From assembly GCA_902766215.1 (NCBI GenBank), contig CACXCV010000040.1, positions 1-15,814 on the forward strand: 15,814 bases of DNA, in the 5' to 3' direction. This stretch comes from Oscillospiraceae bacterium. Its GTDB lineage: Bacteria > Bacillota > Clostridia > Oscillospirales > Oscillospiraceae. The first letter of the stretch is position 1, and every line of letters begins with the position of its first letter. Both the position numbers and the translations under genes were made by a program. Positions 6,800 through 13,205 of this stretch are shown piece by piece. The notes under the pieces are model-generated. The model was not told the origin of the DNA. It made no database searches and saw nothing but the letters and a program-made list of their open reading frames with translations.

Positions 6800-6846
6800 G
6801 GGGCAGCCTCTCTCCTTCCAGCTCTGCGTGTCTCATCGGTTTTTCT

Positions 6847-6855
6847 ATTTTACCA
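6847..6855 (-). promoter_or_regulatory. Candidate extended -10 promoter of the LuxR-type regulator
   Basis: On the minus strand TGGTAAAAT (6855-6847) is an extended -10 element (TG-n-TAAAAT), about 48 bases before the ATG at 6799. The -35 position (17 bases further) reads TTCCCC and is poor, as is common for extended -10 promoters. It sits in the only AT-rich patch between the terminator at 6904-6946 and the gene. Confidence 0.5.
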
Positions 6856-6903
6856 TACCCGGCCGCCGGGGGGAAGACGCTTTTTCCCGCCCGGCACAGC
6901 CGG

Positions 6904-6946
6904 TGCAAAACGGGCGCCGGCCGCAGCGGCCGGCGCCCGTTTTGCA
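6904..6946 (-). terminator. Perfect 20-bp hairpin, terminator of the flavoprotein gene
   Basis: The arms 6904-6923 and 6927-6946 are exact reverse complements around a three-base loop. The stem is very GC-rich and closes with AAAA paired to TTTT, so it has a short T-run at its 3' edge on both strands and may act in both directions. It separates the flavoprotein gene (stop 6991) from the LuxR-type regulator promoter (about 6850). Confidence 0.85.
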
Positions 6947-6952
6947 GGTCCT

Positions 6953-6975
6953 GCCCGGCCGCAATCCGGCCGGGC
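6953..6975 (-). other. Second GC-rich hairpin directly after the flavoprotein stop
   Basis: GCCCGGCCG (6953-6961) and CGGCCGGGC (6967-6975) pair around a five-base loop (CAATC). It lies between the stop at 6991 and the 20-bp terminator hairpin, with no T-tract. It may protect the mRNA end or be a pausing element ahead of the main terminator. Confidence 0.55.
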
Positions 6976-6990
6976 GCCTGCTTTTACTTG

Positions 6991-7386
6991 TCAGAACTTG
7001 ACCACACGCGGCGCACCGCTCAGCGTGCAGAAGCTGGCCGTGCAGTCGCTGAGCGCCAGCACCTCAAAAATGCCGTCATCCACACGATAGAGCGACTTCA
7101 GGCTCGGGCACTGCTCCAGCACAGCTGCCTTGACCTCGGGACGGGGGTCGGGCGTGGCGGTGGCCGCCAGGCGCAGCCACTGGCCGTTTTCACCCAGCGA
7201 GCAGATTTCGATCCGCGGATTGGCCTTCATCTGGGCAAAGCTGGGCTTGGTGTTGTTGGTGCAGATGTACAGCTTGCCGTCCACCTCGGCCACGGCGCCA
7301 TAGGGACGCACGCGGGGCTGATTGCCCTCGACGGTGGCAACATAGAACACATGGTATTTCTGCAAAAATTCTTTGACTTCCTGCAT
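6991..7386 (-). CDS. Pyridoxamine 5'-phosphate oxidase family protein (FMN-binding split barrel)
   Basis: A 131-residue cytosolic protein matching the small pyridoxamine-phosphate-oxidase-like family. Residues FYVATVEGNQPRVRPYGAVA (14-33) followed by GKLYICTNNTKPSFAQMKANPRIEIC (37-62) are the usual first half of the split beta-barrel, where FMN phosphate and isoalloxazine ring are bound; WLRL (70-73) and FCTLSGAPRVVKF at the end complete it. Such proteins are annotated as flavin-dependent oxidoreductases, and relatives include nitroimidazole-reducing NimA-type proteins; the true substrate here cannot be told, and it is too short to be a genuine vitamin B6 biosynthetic PdxH. AAAGGAGA precedes the ATG at good spacing. 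A near-consensus promoter of its own lies at 7422-7451, and two hairpins close it downstream, so it is likely monocistronic. Confidence 0.88.
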   Translation of the reverse strand: MQEVKEFLQKYHVFYVATVEGNQPRVRPYGAVAEVDGKLYICTNNTKPSFAQMKANPRIEICSLGENGQWLRLAATATPDPRPEVKAAVLEQCPSLKSLYRVDDGIFEVLALSDCTASFCTLSGAPRVVKF

Positions 7387-7421
7387 GGGGATTTGTCTCC
7401 TTTCATTTTGGGGTGTTTTTA

Positions 7422-7451
7422 ATTATAGCACAGCGCGCGGCTGCGTTTCAA
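7422..7451 (-). promoter_or_regulatory. Strong sigma-A promoter of the flavoprotein gene
   Basis: On the minus strand TTGAAA (7451-7446) and a perfect TATAAT (7427-7422) are 18 bases apart; TGC just before the -10 also gives an extended -10. It lies in the short gap after the GH31 stop (7457), about 36 bases before the ATG at 7386. No terminator for GH31 was seen before it, so some read-through from GH31 is possible. Confidence 0.8.
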
Positions 7452-7456
7452 GCGGC

Positions 7457-9445
7457 TCAGATCGTAAAGGACACGCTGCCGCCCTGGCGCAGATACACCG
7501 GGCAGCGCTCCAGCGGCGCATCGGCCAGGAGTGTCTGGCCGCCGGCATACGTTTCGCCCGTGTGCGCGTCGATCCAGCTGGCGCCGGCCGGCAGATAGAC
7601 CTGGCGCTGCCGCGCCCCCAGCTCGAACACCGGAGCCACCAGCACATCGTCGCCAAACATCATCTGATCCTCGATGGTCAGCGTGGCCGGGTCCCTGGGG
7701 AAGTCATAGTACAGCGGGCGGATCACCGGCGCGCCGGTTTCAGCCGCCTTGGCCATGACCGACTTGATATACGGACGCATTTCCTCGCGCAGAAACAGAT
7801 ATTTTTTGAGAATCTCAAAGACCTCTTCGCCATAGCTCCACACCTCGTTGGGTCCGCCGGTATGCGCCTTGGAGGCGCTGCCGGGATCGTCGCCGTTGCG
7901 CCGGTCGCCGTGCAGGCGGAACACCGGGCAGAACGCGCCGAACTGGAACCAGCGCACCAGCAGCTCGCGGAAGTTGGGGTCGTTCTGGTCGCCGCCGTGG
8001 AAGCCGCCGATGTCTGAGGTCCACCAGGGGATGCCGGACATGGCCATGGACAGGCCGCTGGTGAACTGCTCGCGGAACGAGCGGAACGTGGTGTCAATGT
8101 CGCCGGACCAGACCAGTGCGCCATAGCGCTGCGAGCCGGCCCAGGCGCAGCGAAGCAGGTTAATCGGCCGCTCGACGCCCGACTGCTTCAGCCCCTCGTA
8201 GAAGTTCTGCGCATAGACCACAGGGTAGATGTTGCCCACAGCCAGGTTGGAGCCCCTGGCATAGCGATAGTGGTCAAAGTCATAGTCCCATTCCGGCTCG
8301 GCCTCGTCCAGCCAGAAGATCTTGATGCCCTTGTCAAAATAGTTCTTCTTGACAATGCTCCAGACATATTCCCGCGCCTCGGGGTTGGTGGGGTCATAGG
8401 GGATGGTGTTTCCCTTCCATGTCGAGCAGAGCTGCAGGCCGCGCTCGGTCTGCACCAGATAGCCCCGCTGGCGCATCTCATGGTAATTCTCGCTCTTTTC
8501 ATCCACATAGGGCCAGATGGACACCATCAGCTCAATACCCATCTGCTTGAGCTCCTGCACCATGGCCTCGGGATCGGGCCACTCGCTCTCGTCAAAGCGC
8601 CAGTCGCCCTGATACGGCCAGTGGAAAAAGTCGCTGACAATCACGTCCATCGGCAGGCCCAGCGCCTTGTGCCTGCGCGCCACAGCCAGCAGCTCGTCCT
8701 GCGTGCGATAGCGCAGCTTGCACTGCCAGAAGCCCATGACATAGTCCGGCATCATCGGCGTGTGACCGGTAGCGTCGGCATAGGCGCTCATAATCTCCGC
8801 CGGACTGTCCGAGGCGGTGATCCAATAGTCCAGCGTCTTGGTGCTGGAGGCATACCACTCGGTGCGGTTTTTGGCAAAGGTCACCCGGCCAATGGAGGGG
8901 TTGTTCCACAAAAAACCATAGCCTTCGCTGGAGAGGTAGAACGGAACGCTGGCCTGAGAGTTGCGGTGCGCCAGCTCCAGCACACAGCCCTTTTTGTCAA
9001 TCATGCCGTCCTGATACTGGCCCATGCCGAAAATATGCTCACCGGGGTTGGCCTCAAAGCGCATGGTCAGCTCGAAATCTCCGCCGACCCGGCCCCGGAA
9101 CTCCCGCGCCTTCATCTCCAGCGCGCTGATCGTCTCAAAGGGGCCGCGGGAGCGCCAATACTCCCGCAGGATGGGCTTGTCGTTTTCCCCATAAAAATAG
9201 AGCATGCCAGCCCGGGTGATCCGCGCCGAAATCTTGCCGTTGCGGATGCTGCCCTCGCCGTCGGCAATGGAAATCTCCGCCGTGCCGGGATTCTCCTGCG
9301 GCAGCAGGGCCCAGTTTTCCTCCGGCACGTCGATGTGCCGCACCGCCCGCACGCGCAGCGCGTTGGGGCCCCACGGCTCGATCCACAGCCGCTCCACGTC
9401 CCGCTGCATCACCAGGCGGTTACCAACTTGGTTGAGTATCGCCAT
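7457..9445 (-). CDS. Glycoside hydrolase family 31, alpha-xylosidase-like
   Basis: A 662-residue enzyme, start ATG at 9445-9443 with AGGAGG upstream; the reading frame stays open further back but has no better start. Residues 1-210 form the N-terminal beta-sandwich, then the catalytic barrel: GFWQCKLRYRTQDEL (238-252), a WPYQGDW segment (276-282), FWLDEAEPEW (377-386) with the presumed nucleophile Asp380, WSGDI (446-450) with the presumed acid/base Asp449, and SGIPWWTSDIGGF (470-482). The C-terminus has the usual beta domains (DDVLVAPVFE, 599-608). It hydrolyses alpha-linked glycosides with retention. The W-L-D-x-x-E-P-E form at the nucleophile is the one I associate with alpha-xylosidases acting on xyloglucan oligosaccharides; there is no PA14 insert. 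No signal peptide is seen, so it is probably intracellular. Divergent from the leucine-rich repeat gene; no transporter next to it. Confidence 0.93.
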   Translation of the reverse strand: MAILNQVGNRLVMQRDVERLWIEPWGPNALRVRAVRHIDVPEENWALLPQENPGTAEISIADGEGSIRNGKISARITRAGMLYFYGENDKPILREYWRSRGPFETISALEMKAREFRGRVGGDFELTMRFEANPGEHIFGMGQYQDGMIDKKGCVLELAHRNSQASVPFYLSSEGYGFLWNNPSIGRVTFAKNRTEWYASSTKTLDYWITASDSPAEIMSAYADATGHTPMMPDYVMGFWQCKLRYRTQDELLAVARRHKALGLPMDVIVSDFFHWPYQGDWRFDESEWPDPEAMVQELKQMGIELMVSIWPYVDEKSENYHEMRQRGYLVQTERGLQLCSTWKGNTIPYDPTNPEAREYVWSIVKKNYFDKGIKIFWLDEAEPEWDYDFDHYRYARGSNLAVGNIYPVVYAQNFYEGLKQSGVERPINLLRCAWAGSQRYGALVWSGDIDTTFRSFREQFTSGLSMAMSGIPWWTSDIGGFHGGDQNDPNFRELLVRWFQFGAFCPVFRLHGDRRNGDDPGSASKAHTGGPNEVWSYGEEVFEILKKYLFLREEMRPYIKSVMAKAAETGAPVIRPLYYDFPRDPATLTIEDQMMFGDDVLVAPVFELGARQRQVYLPAGASWIDAHTGETYAGGQTLLADAPLERCPVYLRQGGSVSFTI

Positions 9446-9478
9446 CTTGCGTTCCTCCTGTCGTGTTTTGGTATCTTG

Positions 9479-9507
9479 ATTGTACTGGCTCAGCCCTCGG
9501 TTGTCAA
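9479..9507 (-). promoter_or_regulatory. Near-consensus promoter of the GH31 gene
   Basis: On the minus strand a perfect TTGACA (9507-9502) is 17 bases from TACAAT (9484-9479). The predicted start of transcription is about 26 bases upstream of the ATG at 9445, so the leader is short. No operator-like repeat was obvious over the boxes. Confidence 0.85.
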
Positions 9508-9562
9508 CACACTGCGCGGCACCTTTCCGCTGCGGCAAGAGGGGCGATCTGCGGGCAGGCTC

Positions 9563-9591
9563 TTGCTTTTTGTCGGGAAAAAGACTATAAT
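9563..9591 (+). promoter_or_regulatory. Near-consensus promoter of the leucine-rich repeat gene
   Basis: TTGCTT (9563-9568) and a perfect TATAAT (9586-9591) are 17 bases apart, 41 bases ahead of the ATG at 9632. It is back to back with the GH31 promoter; the two -35 boxes are 55 bases apart. A small inverted repeat, TGAAA-GT-TTTCA (about 9595-9606), lies over the expected transcription start. Confidence 0.8.
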
Positions 9592-9631
9592 GATGAAAGT
9601 TTTCAATTGTTTTTTCAGCAAAGGAGCACAT

Positions 9632-11422
9632 ATGAAGGTTTTTAAACGGATTTTGGCACTGCTGCTGGTGCTGGCCCTGCTGGCTGGCGCGGCGTGGTGC
9701 GTCTGGCGCTTTTTGCTGCGTGACGGCAGCACCTGGCAGTCGCTGGCGCAGCAGCTCGAGTCGTCGGGCCGCTATGCCTGGGCCGAGCGGTGCTATCGCT
9801 GGGCCTGGTCGCGCGAGCCATACAACACCGCGCTGCCCATTGCACTGGCCCGGTGCTATGAAAGCAGCGGCAACTATACCAAGTGTGAAGCCACGCTCTG
9901 GGACGCCATCGGGCAGATGCCCGGCGAGGCCGCCTTTTACATGGAGCTCAGCCGGGTCTATGTGGCGCAGAACAAGCTGCTGGACGCCTCGCAGCTGGCC
10001 GACCAGATTACCCACCCCGACGCCCGGGCCGCCTTTCTGGCTGCCCGGCCCGAGGCCCCGGTCATCCAGCCGGACGGCGGCGAGTATGACCACGACTGCA
10101 CCGTGTCGCTGTCCTATGCCAGCGGCGAAGCCTATTGGACTCTCAACGGCGACTATCCCTCACTGGACACCGACGCCTATACCGCGCCGGTGCAGCTGGA
10201 GGCCCGCGAGGCCACAGTGCTGGCGCTGATCGTCAGCCAGAACGGTCTGGTCAGCGCCCCCGCCACGGCGCACTTTGTCGTGGGCTTTGTAGACGAACCG
10301 GTAACCATTGCCGACCCGGCGCTGGACGCGCTGCTGCGGCAGACCATGAGCTGGGTGGACACAGTGCAGCTGACCACCGGCCTGCTGGCCCAGGTGGAGA
10401 CGCTGACGCTGACCGCCGACGTGACGGACCTGAGCCAGCTGGCGCTGCTGACCGGCCTTCACTCGCTGGACGCCACGGCGCTGACTGCGAGCGCCGACTG
10501 GAGCTGTCTGGCCGGGCTGACCCGCCTGGAGACGCTGCTGCTGCCGCCCGACACGCTGAGCACCAGCTCGCTGCAAACCATTGGCGGCCTGACCGGGCTG
10601 AAGACCCTGTCGCTGGCCGGCTGCGGCATTACCTCGCTGGCCCCGCTGGAATCGCTGACGGCGCTGGAAGAGCTGGATCTCACCGGCGGCAGCATCGGCG
10701 ACTGCTCGGTGCTGGCCAGAATGCCCAGCCTGCGCGTGCTGCGCCTGGGCGGCAACGCCGTGACCAGCACCGCGCCGCTGTCGGGTCTGACCCGGCTGCA
10801 GGAACTGGACCTGCACGAAAACCCGCTTGGCAATCTCTCGCCGCTGCGCAGCCTGCGCGAGCTGCGGGTGCTGAACGTGGCCTCCACCGGCATCGACAGT
10901 CTGGATGCGCTGGCCGACATGACCAGGCTGGAGGAGCTGGACGCCTCGGACAACCAGATCACCGCCATCGACGTGCTCTCCGGACTGACGCTGCTGAGCC
11001 AGGTCAACCTTTCGCACAACGCCATCACGACAGCCGACGCGCTGGCCGGGCTGAAATATCTGTTCCGGCTGGATCTGAGCTATAACCAGCTGGCAGCGCT
11101 GCCCAGCTTCAGCGACCAGTGCACGCTGACCTTCCTCGACGCCTCGCACAACCAGCTGACGGCCGTTACCGGGCTGGAAAACCTGCCGCAGATCAACTAT
11201 GTCTATCTGGATTATAACCAGATCGAGGATCTGCTGCCGCTGACCAGCTGCTTTACGCTGGTGCAGGTCGACGCCTTTGAAAACCCGACCCGCGTGGCGC
11301 AGGCCCTGATCGACATGGGCGTGATTGTCCACTATACCCCGGTGTTCGACGAGGAGACCGGCCACAACACCAGCGTGGACCCCGGCGAAATCACCCCCGA
11401 CGAACCGGATGCGGCCGGATAA
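9632..11422 (+). CDS. Membrane-anchored TPR / chitobiase-C-like / leucine-rich repeat protein
   Basis: A 596-residue protein; the start ATG at 9632 has AAGGAG six bases upstream, and the in-frame open stretch before it runs antisense to GH31 and is not coding. Residues 1-6 are basic, 7-29 hydrophobic: an uncleaved signal anchor, so the rest lies outside the cell. Residues 33-130 are TPR-like helices (SGRYAWAERCYRWAW, ALARCYESSGNYTKCEATLW). Residues 141-218 resemble the chitobiase C-terminal / Fn3-associated module (PDGGEYDHDCTVSLSYASGE, then W-T-L-N-G-D-Y-P, Y-T-A-P-V-Q-L). Residues about 255-545 carry about thirteen 20-22-residue leucine-rich repeats of internalin type (L-x-x-L-x-L-x-x-N-x-I-x-x-L/I-x-x-L). 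No LPXTG or other wall-sorting signal is seen. Likely role is protein or ligand binding at the cell surface. Confidence 0.85.
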   Translation: MKVFKRILALLLVLALLAGAAWCVWRFLLRDGSTWQSLAQQLESSGRYAWAERCYRWAWSREPYNTALPIALARCYESSGNYTKCEATLWDAIGQMPGEAAFYMELSRVYVAQNKLLDASQLADQITHPDARAAFLAARPEAPVIQPDGGEYDHDCTVSLSYASGEAYWTLNGDYPSLDTDAYTAPVQLEAREATVLALIVSQNGLVSAPATAHFVVGFVDEPVTIADPALDALLRQTMSWVDTVQLTTGLLAQVETLTLTADVTDLSQLALLTGLHSLDATALTASADWSCLAGLTRLETLLLPPDTLSTSSLQTIGGLTGLKTLSLAGCGITSLAPLESLTALEELDLTGGSIGDCSVLARMPSLRVLRLGGNAVTSTAPLSGLTRLQELDLHENPLGNLSPLRSLRELRVLNVASTGIDSLDALADMTRLEELDASDNQITAIDVLSGLTLLSQVNLSHNAITTADALAGLKYLFRLDLSYNQLAALPSFSDQCTLTFLDASHNQLTAVTGLENLPQINYVYLDYNQIEDLLPLTSCFTLVQVDAFENPTRVAQALIDMGVIVHYTPVFDEETGHNTSVDPGEITPDEPDAAG

Positions 11423-11469
11423 GACAGAAAACAAAACAGAGGTAACCCCGGGGTGATGCCCAGGGTGAT

Positions 11470-11514
11470 AACAGAGCGCAGCTCCGGGAGCCATTTCCCG
11501 GGCTGCGCTCTGTT
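11470..11514. terminator. Hairpin between converging genes, probable bidirectional terminator
   Basis: A 19-bp stem with one bulged T (arms 11470-11489 and 11496-11514, loop GCCATT) lies 47 bases after the leucine-rich repeat stop and 33 bases before the aroQ stop. There is no long T-tract on either side (TTCGTATT downstream on plus). A short self-complementary ACCCCGGGGT lies upstream, near 11445-11455. Its position fits termination of both transcripts. Confidence 0.65.
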
Positions 11515-11547
11515 CGTATTCTGATTGTGCCGCGCAGATCGCCAAAC

Positions 11548-11982
11548 TCAGCGGGGCAGGTTCTCTGCCAGCCACTGCATGGCCTCCAGATAGCCCCGCA
11601 GGCCGTGGCCGATGATGTGGTGCCGGCAGGCCATGCCGGCATAGGAAATCTGGCGGAACGGCTCGCGCTGGCTCACATCGCTGATGTGTACCTCCACCGT
11701 AGGGATGCCCACGGCCTTCAGCGCGTCCAGAATGGCAATGCTCGTGTGCGTATAGGCCCCGGGGTTGAGCACCAGGCCGTCATACACGCCATAGGCCTGC
11801 TGAATTGCGTCCACCAGGTCCCCCTCGTGGTTGGACTGATAGAGCGCGGCCTCCACGCCCAGCCGCTGCGCCTGTTCCCGTACCATATCGCACAGCGCCG
11901 CATAGTCCTGCCGGCCATAGATGTCCGGCTCGCGCAGTCCCAGCAGATTGAGGTTCGGCCCATTGATCACCAACAGCTTCAC
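11548..11982 (-). CDS. aroQ: 3-dehydroquinate dehydratase, type II
   Basis: A 144-residue enzyme of normal length for the family. It converts 3-dehydroquinate to 3-dehydroshikimate, the third step of the shikimate pathway, in the cytosol as a dodecamer. Hallmarks are LLVINGPNLNLLGLREPDIYG (residues 2-22) with the catalytic tyrosine of the flexible lid region near R-E-P-D-I-Y-G, Q-S-N-H-E-G-D-L-V-D-A-I, LNPGAYTHTSIAILDAL (the N-P-G-A-Y-T-H-T-S motif), and VEVHISDVSQREPFRQ with the conserved H-I-S and R-E-x-F-R. The start is GTG at 11982-11980; AAAGGAG lies about eight bases upstream. The start overlaps the stop of the aroE-aroK gene by four bases (GTGA), so translation is probably coupled. Last gene of the operon. 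Confidence 0.96.
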   Translation of the reverse strand: MKLLVINGPNLNLLGLREPDIYGRQDYAALCDMVREQAQRLGVEAALYQSNHEGDLVDAIQQAYGVYDGLVLNPGAYTHTSIAILDALKAVGIPTVEVHISDVSQREPFRQISYAGMACRHHIIGHGLRGYLEAMQWLAENLPR

Positions 11983-13205
11983 AGGTTCAGCTCCTTTCGA
12001 ATCTGCGCCACGGTGCGCTGCACGCCGCAGGCGTCCACGGTGCAGTCGCTCCATTGCTCGTACAGCGGCAGGCGCTCGGCCGCCAGCTGGCGCAGCGGCC
12101 GCGACTGGGACACCGGCCGCCCGGCCGTGGGCAGGATATCCACGTTTTGCCGCCGCAGATAAATCACGCGGCTGTTCTGCCGCAGATAAAACCGGTTTTC
12201 CGGCCGGGTGACCACGCCGCCGCCTGCGGCGATCACCAGGCCGCTGCCCCGGGCCACGTCGGCCAGCACCGCGGTCTCCATGGCACGGAAGGCGCTTTCG
12301 CCCTGCTGGGCAAAGATGTCCGGAATGGGCCGGCCGGCGCGGCGCACCAGCTCCTCGTCCAGGTCGACAAAGGGGCGGCCCAGCGCCGCCGCCAGACGGC
12401 GGCCGGTGGTGCTCTTGCCCGCGCCGGGCATGCCGATCAGCAAAAGATTGCGCTCCTGCCCGTCGATCTGCGCCGTCACGCGGGTCACGGCCTCGTCCGG
12501 GATGGTCTGGCCGGTAAACTGCTCAGCGGACCGCCGGGCCTGCGCCACCAGCATCCCCAGCCCGCCGGCATGGGGAATGCCCAGCGCCTCGGCCTGCTGC
12601 AGCAGACGCGTCCGCGCCGGGTTGTAGACAATGTCCACCACGCCCCGCAGCGCAGGAAAGCCCTCCAGCGACAGCGGCGCGGCGTCGGTCTGGGGATACA
12701 TGCCCACCGGCGTGGTGTTGACAATCAGCCGGGCATCGGCGTGGCGGGACAGGTTGGTATAGTTGTCCGGCCCGCTGCGGGAAACAGTCACCACCTCTGC
12801 CGCGCCCTGGTCCTCCAGCACAGCGCGGATCGTGACCGACGCGCCGCCGCTGCCCAGCACCAGGCATTTCCACCCGGCGGGGCAGAAGCCCGCCCGCCGC
12901 AGCAGCCAGGCAAAGCCGGCATAGTCGGTGTTGTCGCCAAAGAGCGACCCGTCCGCCCGGCGCAGCACCGTGTTGACGCTGCCCAGCCGCTGCGCCGCCG
13001 GCGAAAGCGCGCTGCACAGCGCCGCCACGGTCTTTTTATAGGGGATGGTGACGTTCAGCCCGGCATAGCCGCCGTGCAGGACAAACGCCGTCACCGCCTC
13101 CGGCGGCTGGGGGCAGAGGTCATAGTCATAGCCCGCCAGCAGGCGGTGAATCTGGGGCGAATAGCTGTGGCCCAGCGTCTCGCCCAGCAGCCCGAACCGC
13201 GCCAT
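11979..13205 (-). CDS. Bifunctional shikimate dehydrogenase / shikimate kinase
   Basis: A 408-residue fusion of two consecutive shikimate enzymes. Residues 1-about 245 are shikimate dehydrogenase (AroE): S14-Y-S16-P binds shikimate, NVTIPYKK (51-58) has the catalytic Lys57, G-D-N-T-D (90-94) the catalytic Asp94, LGSGGAS (117-123) binds NADP, and GGLGMLVAQA (214-223) closes the domain. Residues about 250-408 are shikimate kinase (AroK): Walker A GMPGAGKST (258-266), D281-L-D283, F-R307 in FRAME, G-G-G at 328-330 and the lid R-P-V-S-Q-S-R-P. So it reduces 3-dehydroshikimate with NADPH, then phosphorylates shikimate with ATP. ATG at 13205-13203 was preferred over a longer upstream start because it overlaps the pheA stop by one base (TGATG). 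Standard AroE is somewhat longer in its N-terminal domain. Confidence 0.95.
   Translation of the reverse strand: MARFGLLGETLGHSYSPQIHRLLAGYDYDLCPQPPEAVTAFVLHGGYAGLNVTIPYKKTVAALCSALSPAAQRLGSVNTVLRRADGSLFGDNTDYAGFAWLLRRAGFCPAGWKCLVLGSGGASVTIRAVLEDQGAAEVVTVSRSGPDNYTNLSRHADARLIVNTTPVGMYPQTDAAPLSLEGFPALRGVVDIVYNPARTRLLQQAEALGIPHAGGLGMLVAQARRSAEQFTGQTIPDEAVTRVTAQIDGQERNLLLIGMPGAGKSTTGRRLAAALGRPFVDLDEELVRRAGRPIPDIFAQQGESAFRAMETAVLADVARGSGLVIAAGGGVVTRPENRFYLRQNSRVIYLRRQNVDILPTAGRPVSQSRPLRQLAAERLPLYEQWSDCTVDACGVQRTVAQIRKELNL

Noticed and set aside
8270..9631. Open frame of about 454 codons upstream of and in frame with the leucine-rich repeat gene
   Set aside because: It runs antisense to the GH31 gene, has no ribosome site at its start, and the true start at 9632 has one plus its own promoter and signal anchor. 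Open antisense frames are frequent in GC-rich coding DNA.
11423..11547. Riboswitch or T-box leader near the aro genes
   Set aside because: This is the 3' end of the operon; the leader would lie upstream of aroA, outside the window. No T-box-like or riboswitch-like pattern was found elsewhere either.
10160..11575. Long minus-strand open frame (471 codons) opposite the leucine-rich repeat gene
   Set aside because: Its composition (Gln/Arg/Val/His-rich) is a mirror of the leucine-rich repeats, with no recognisable domain, no ribosome site at the start, and it runs across the terminator.
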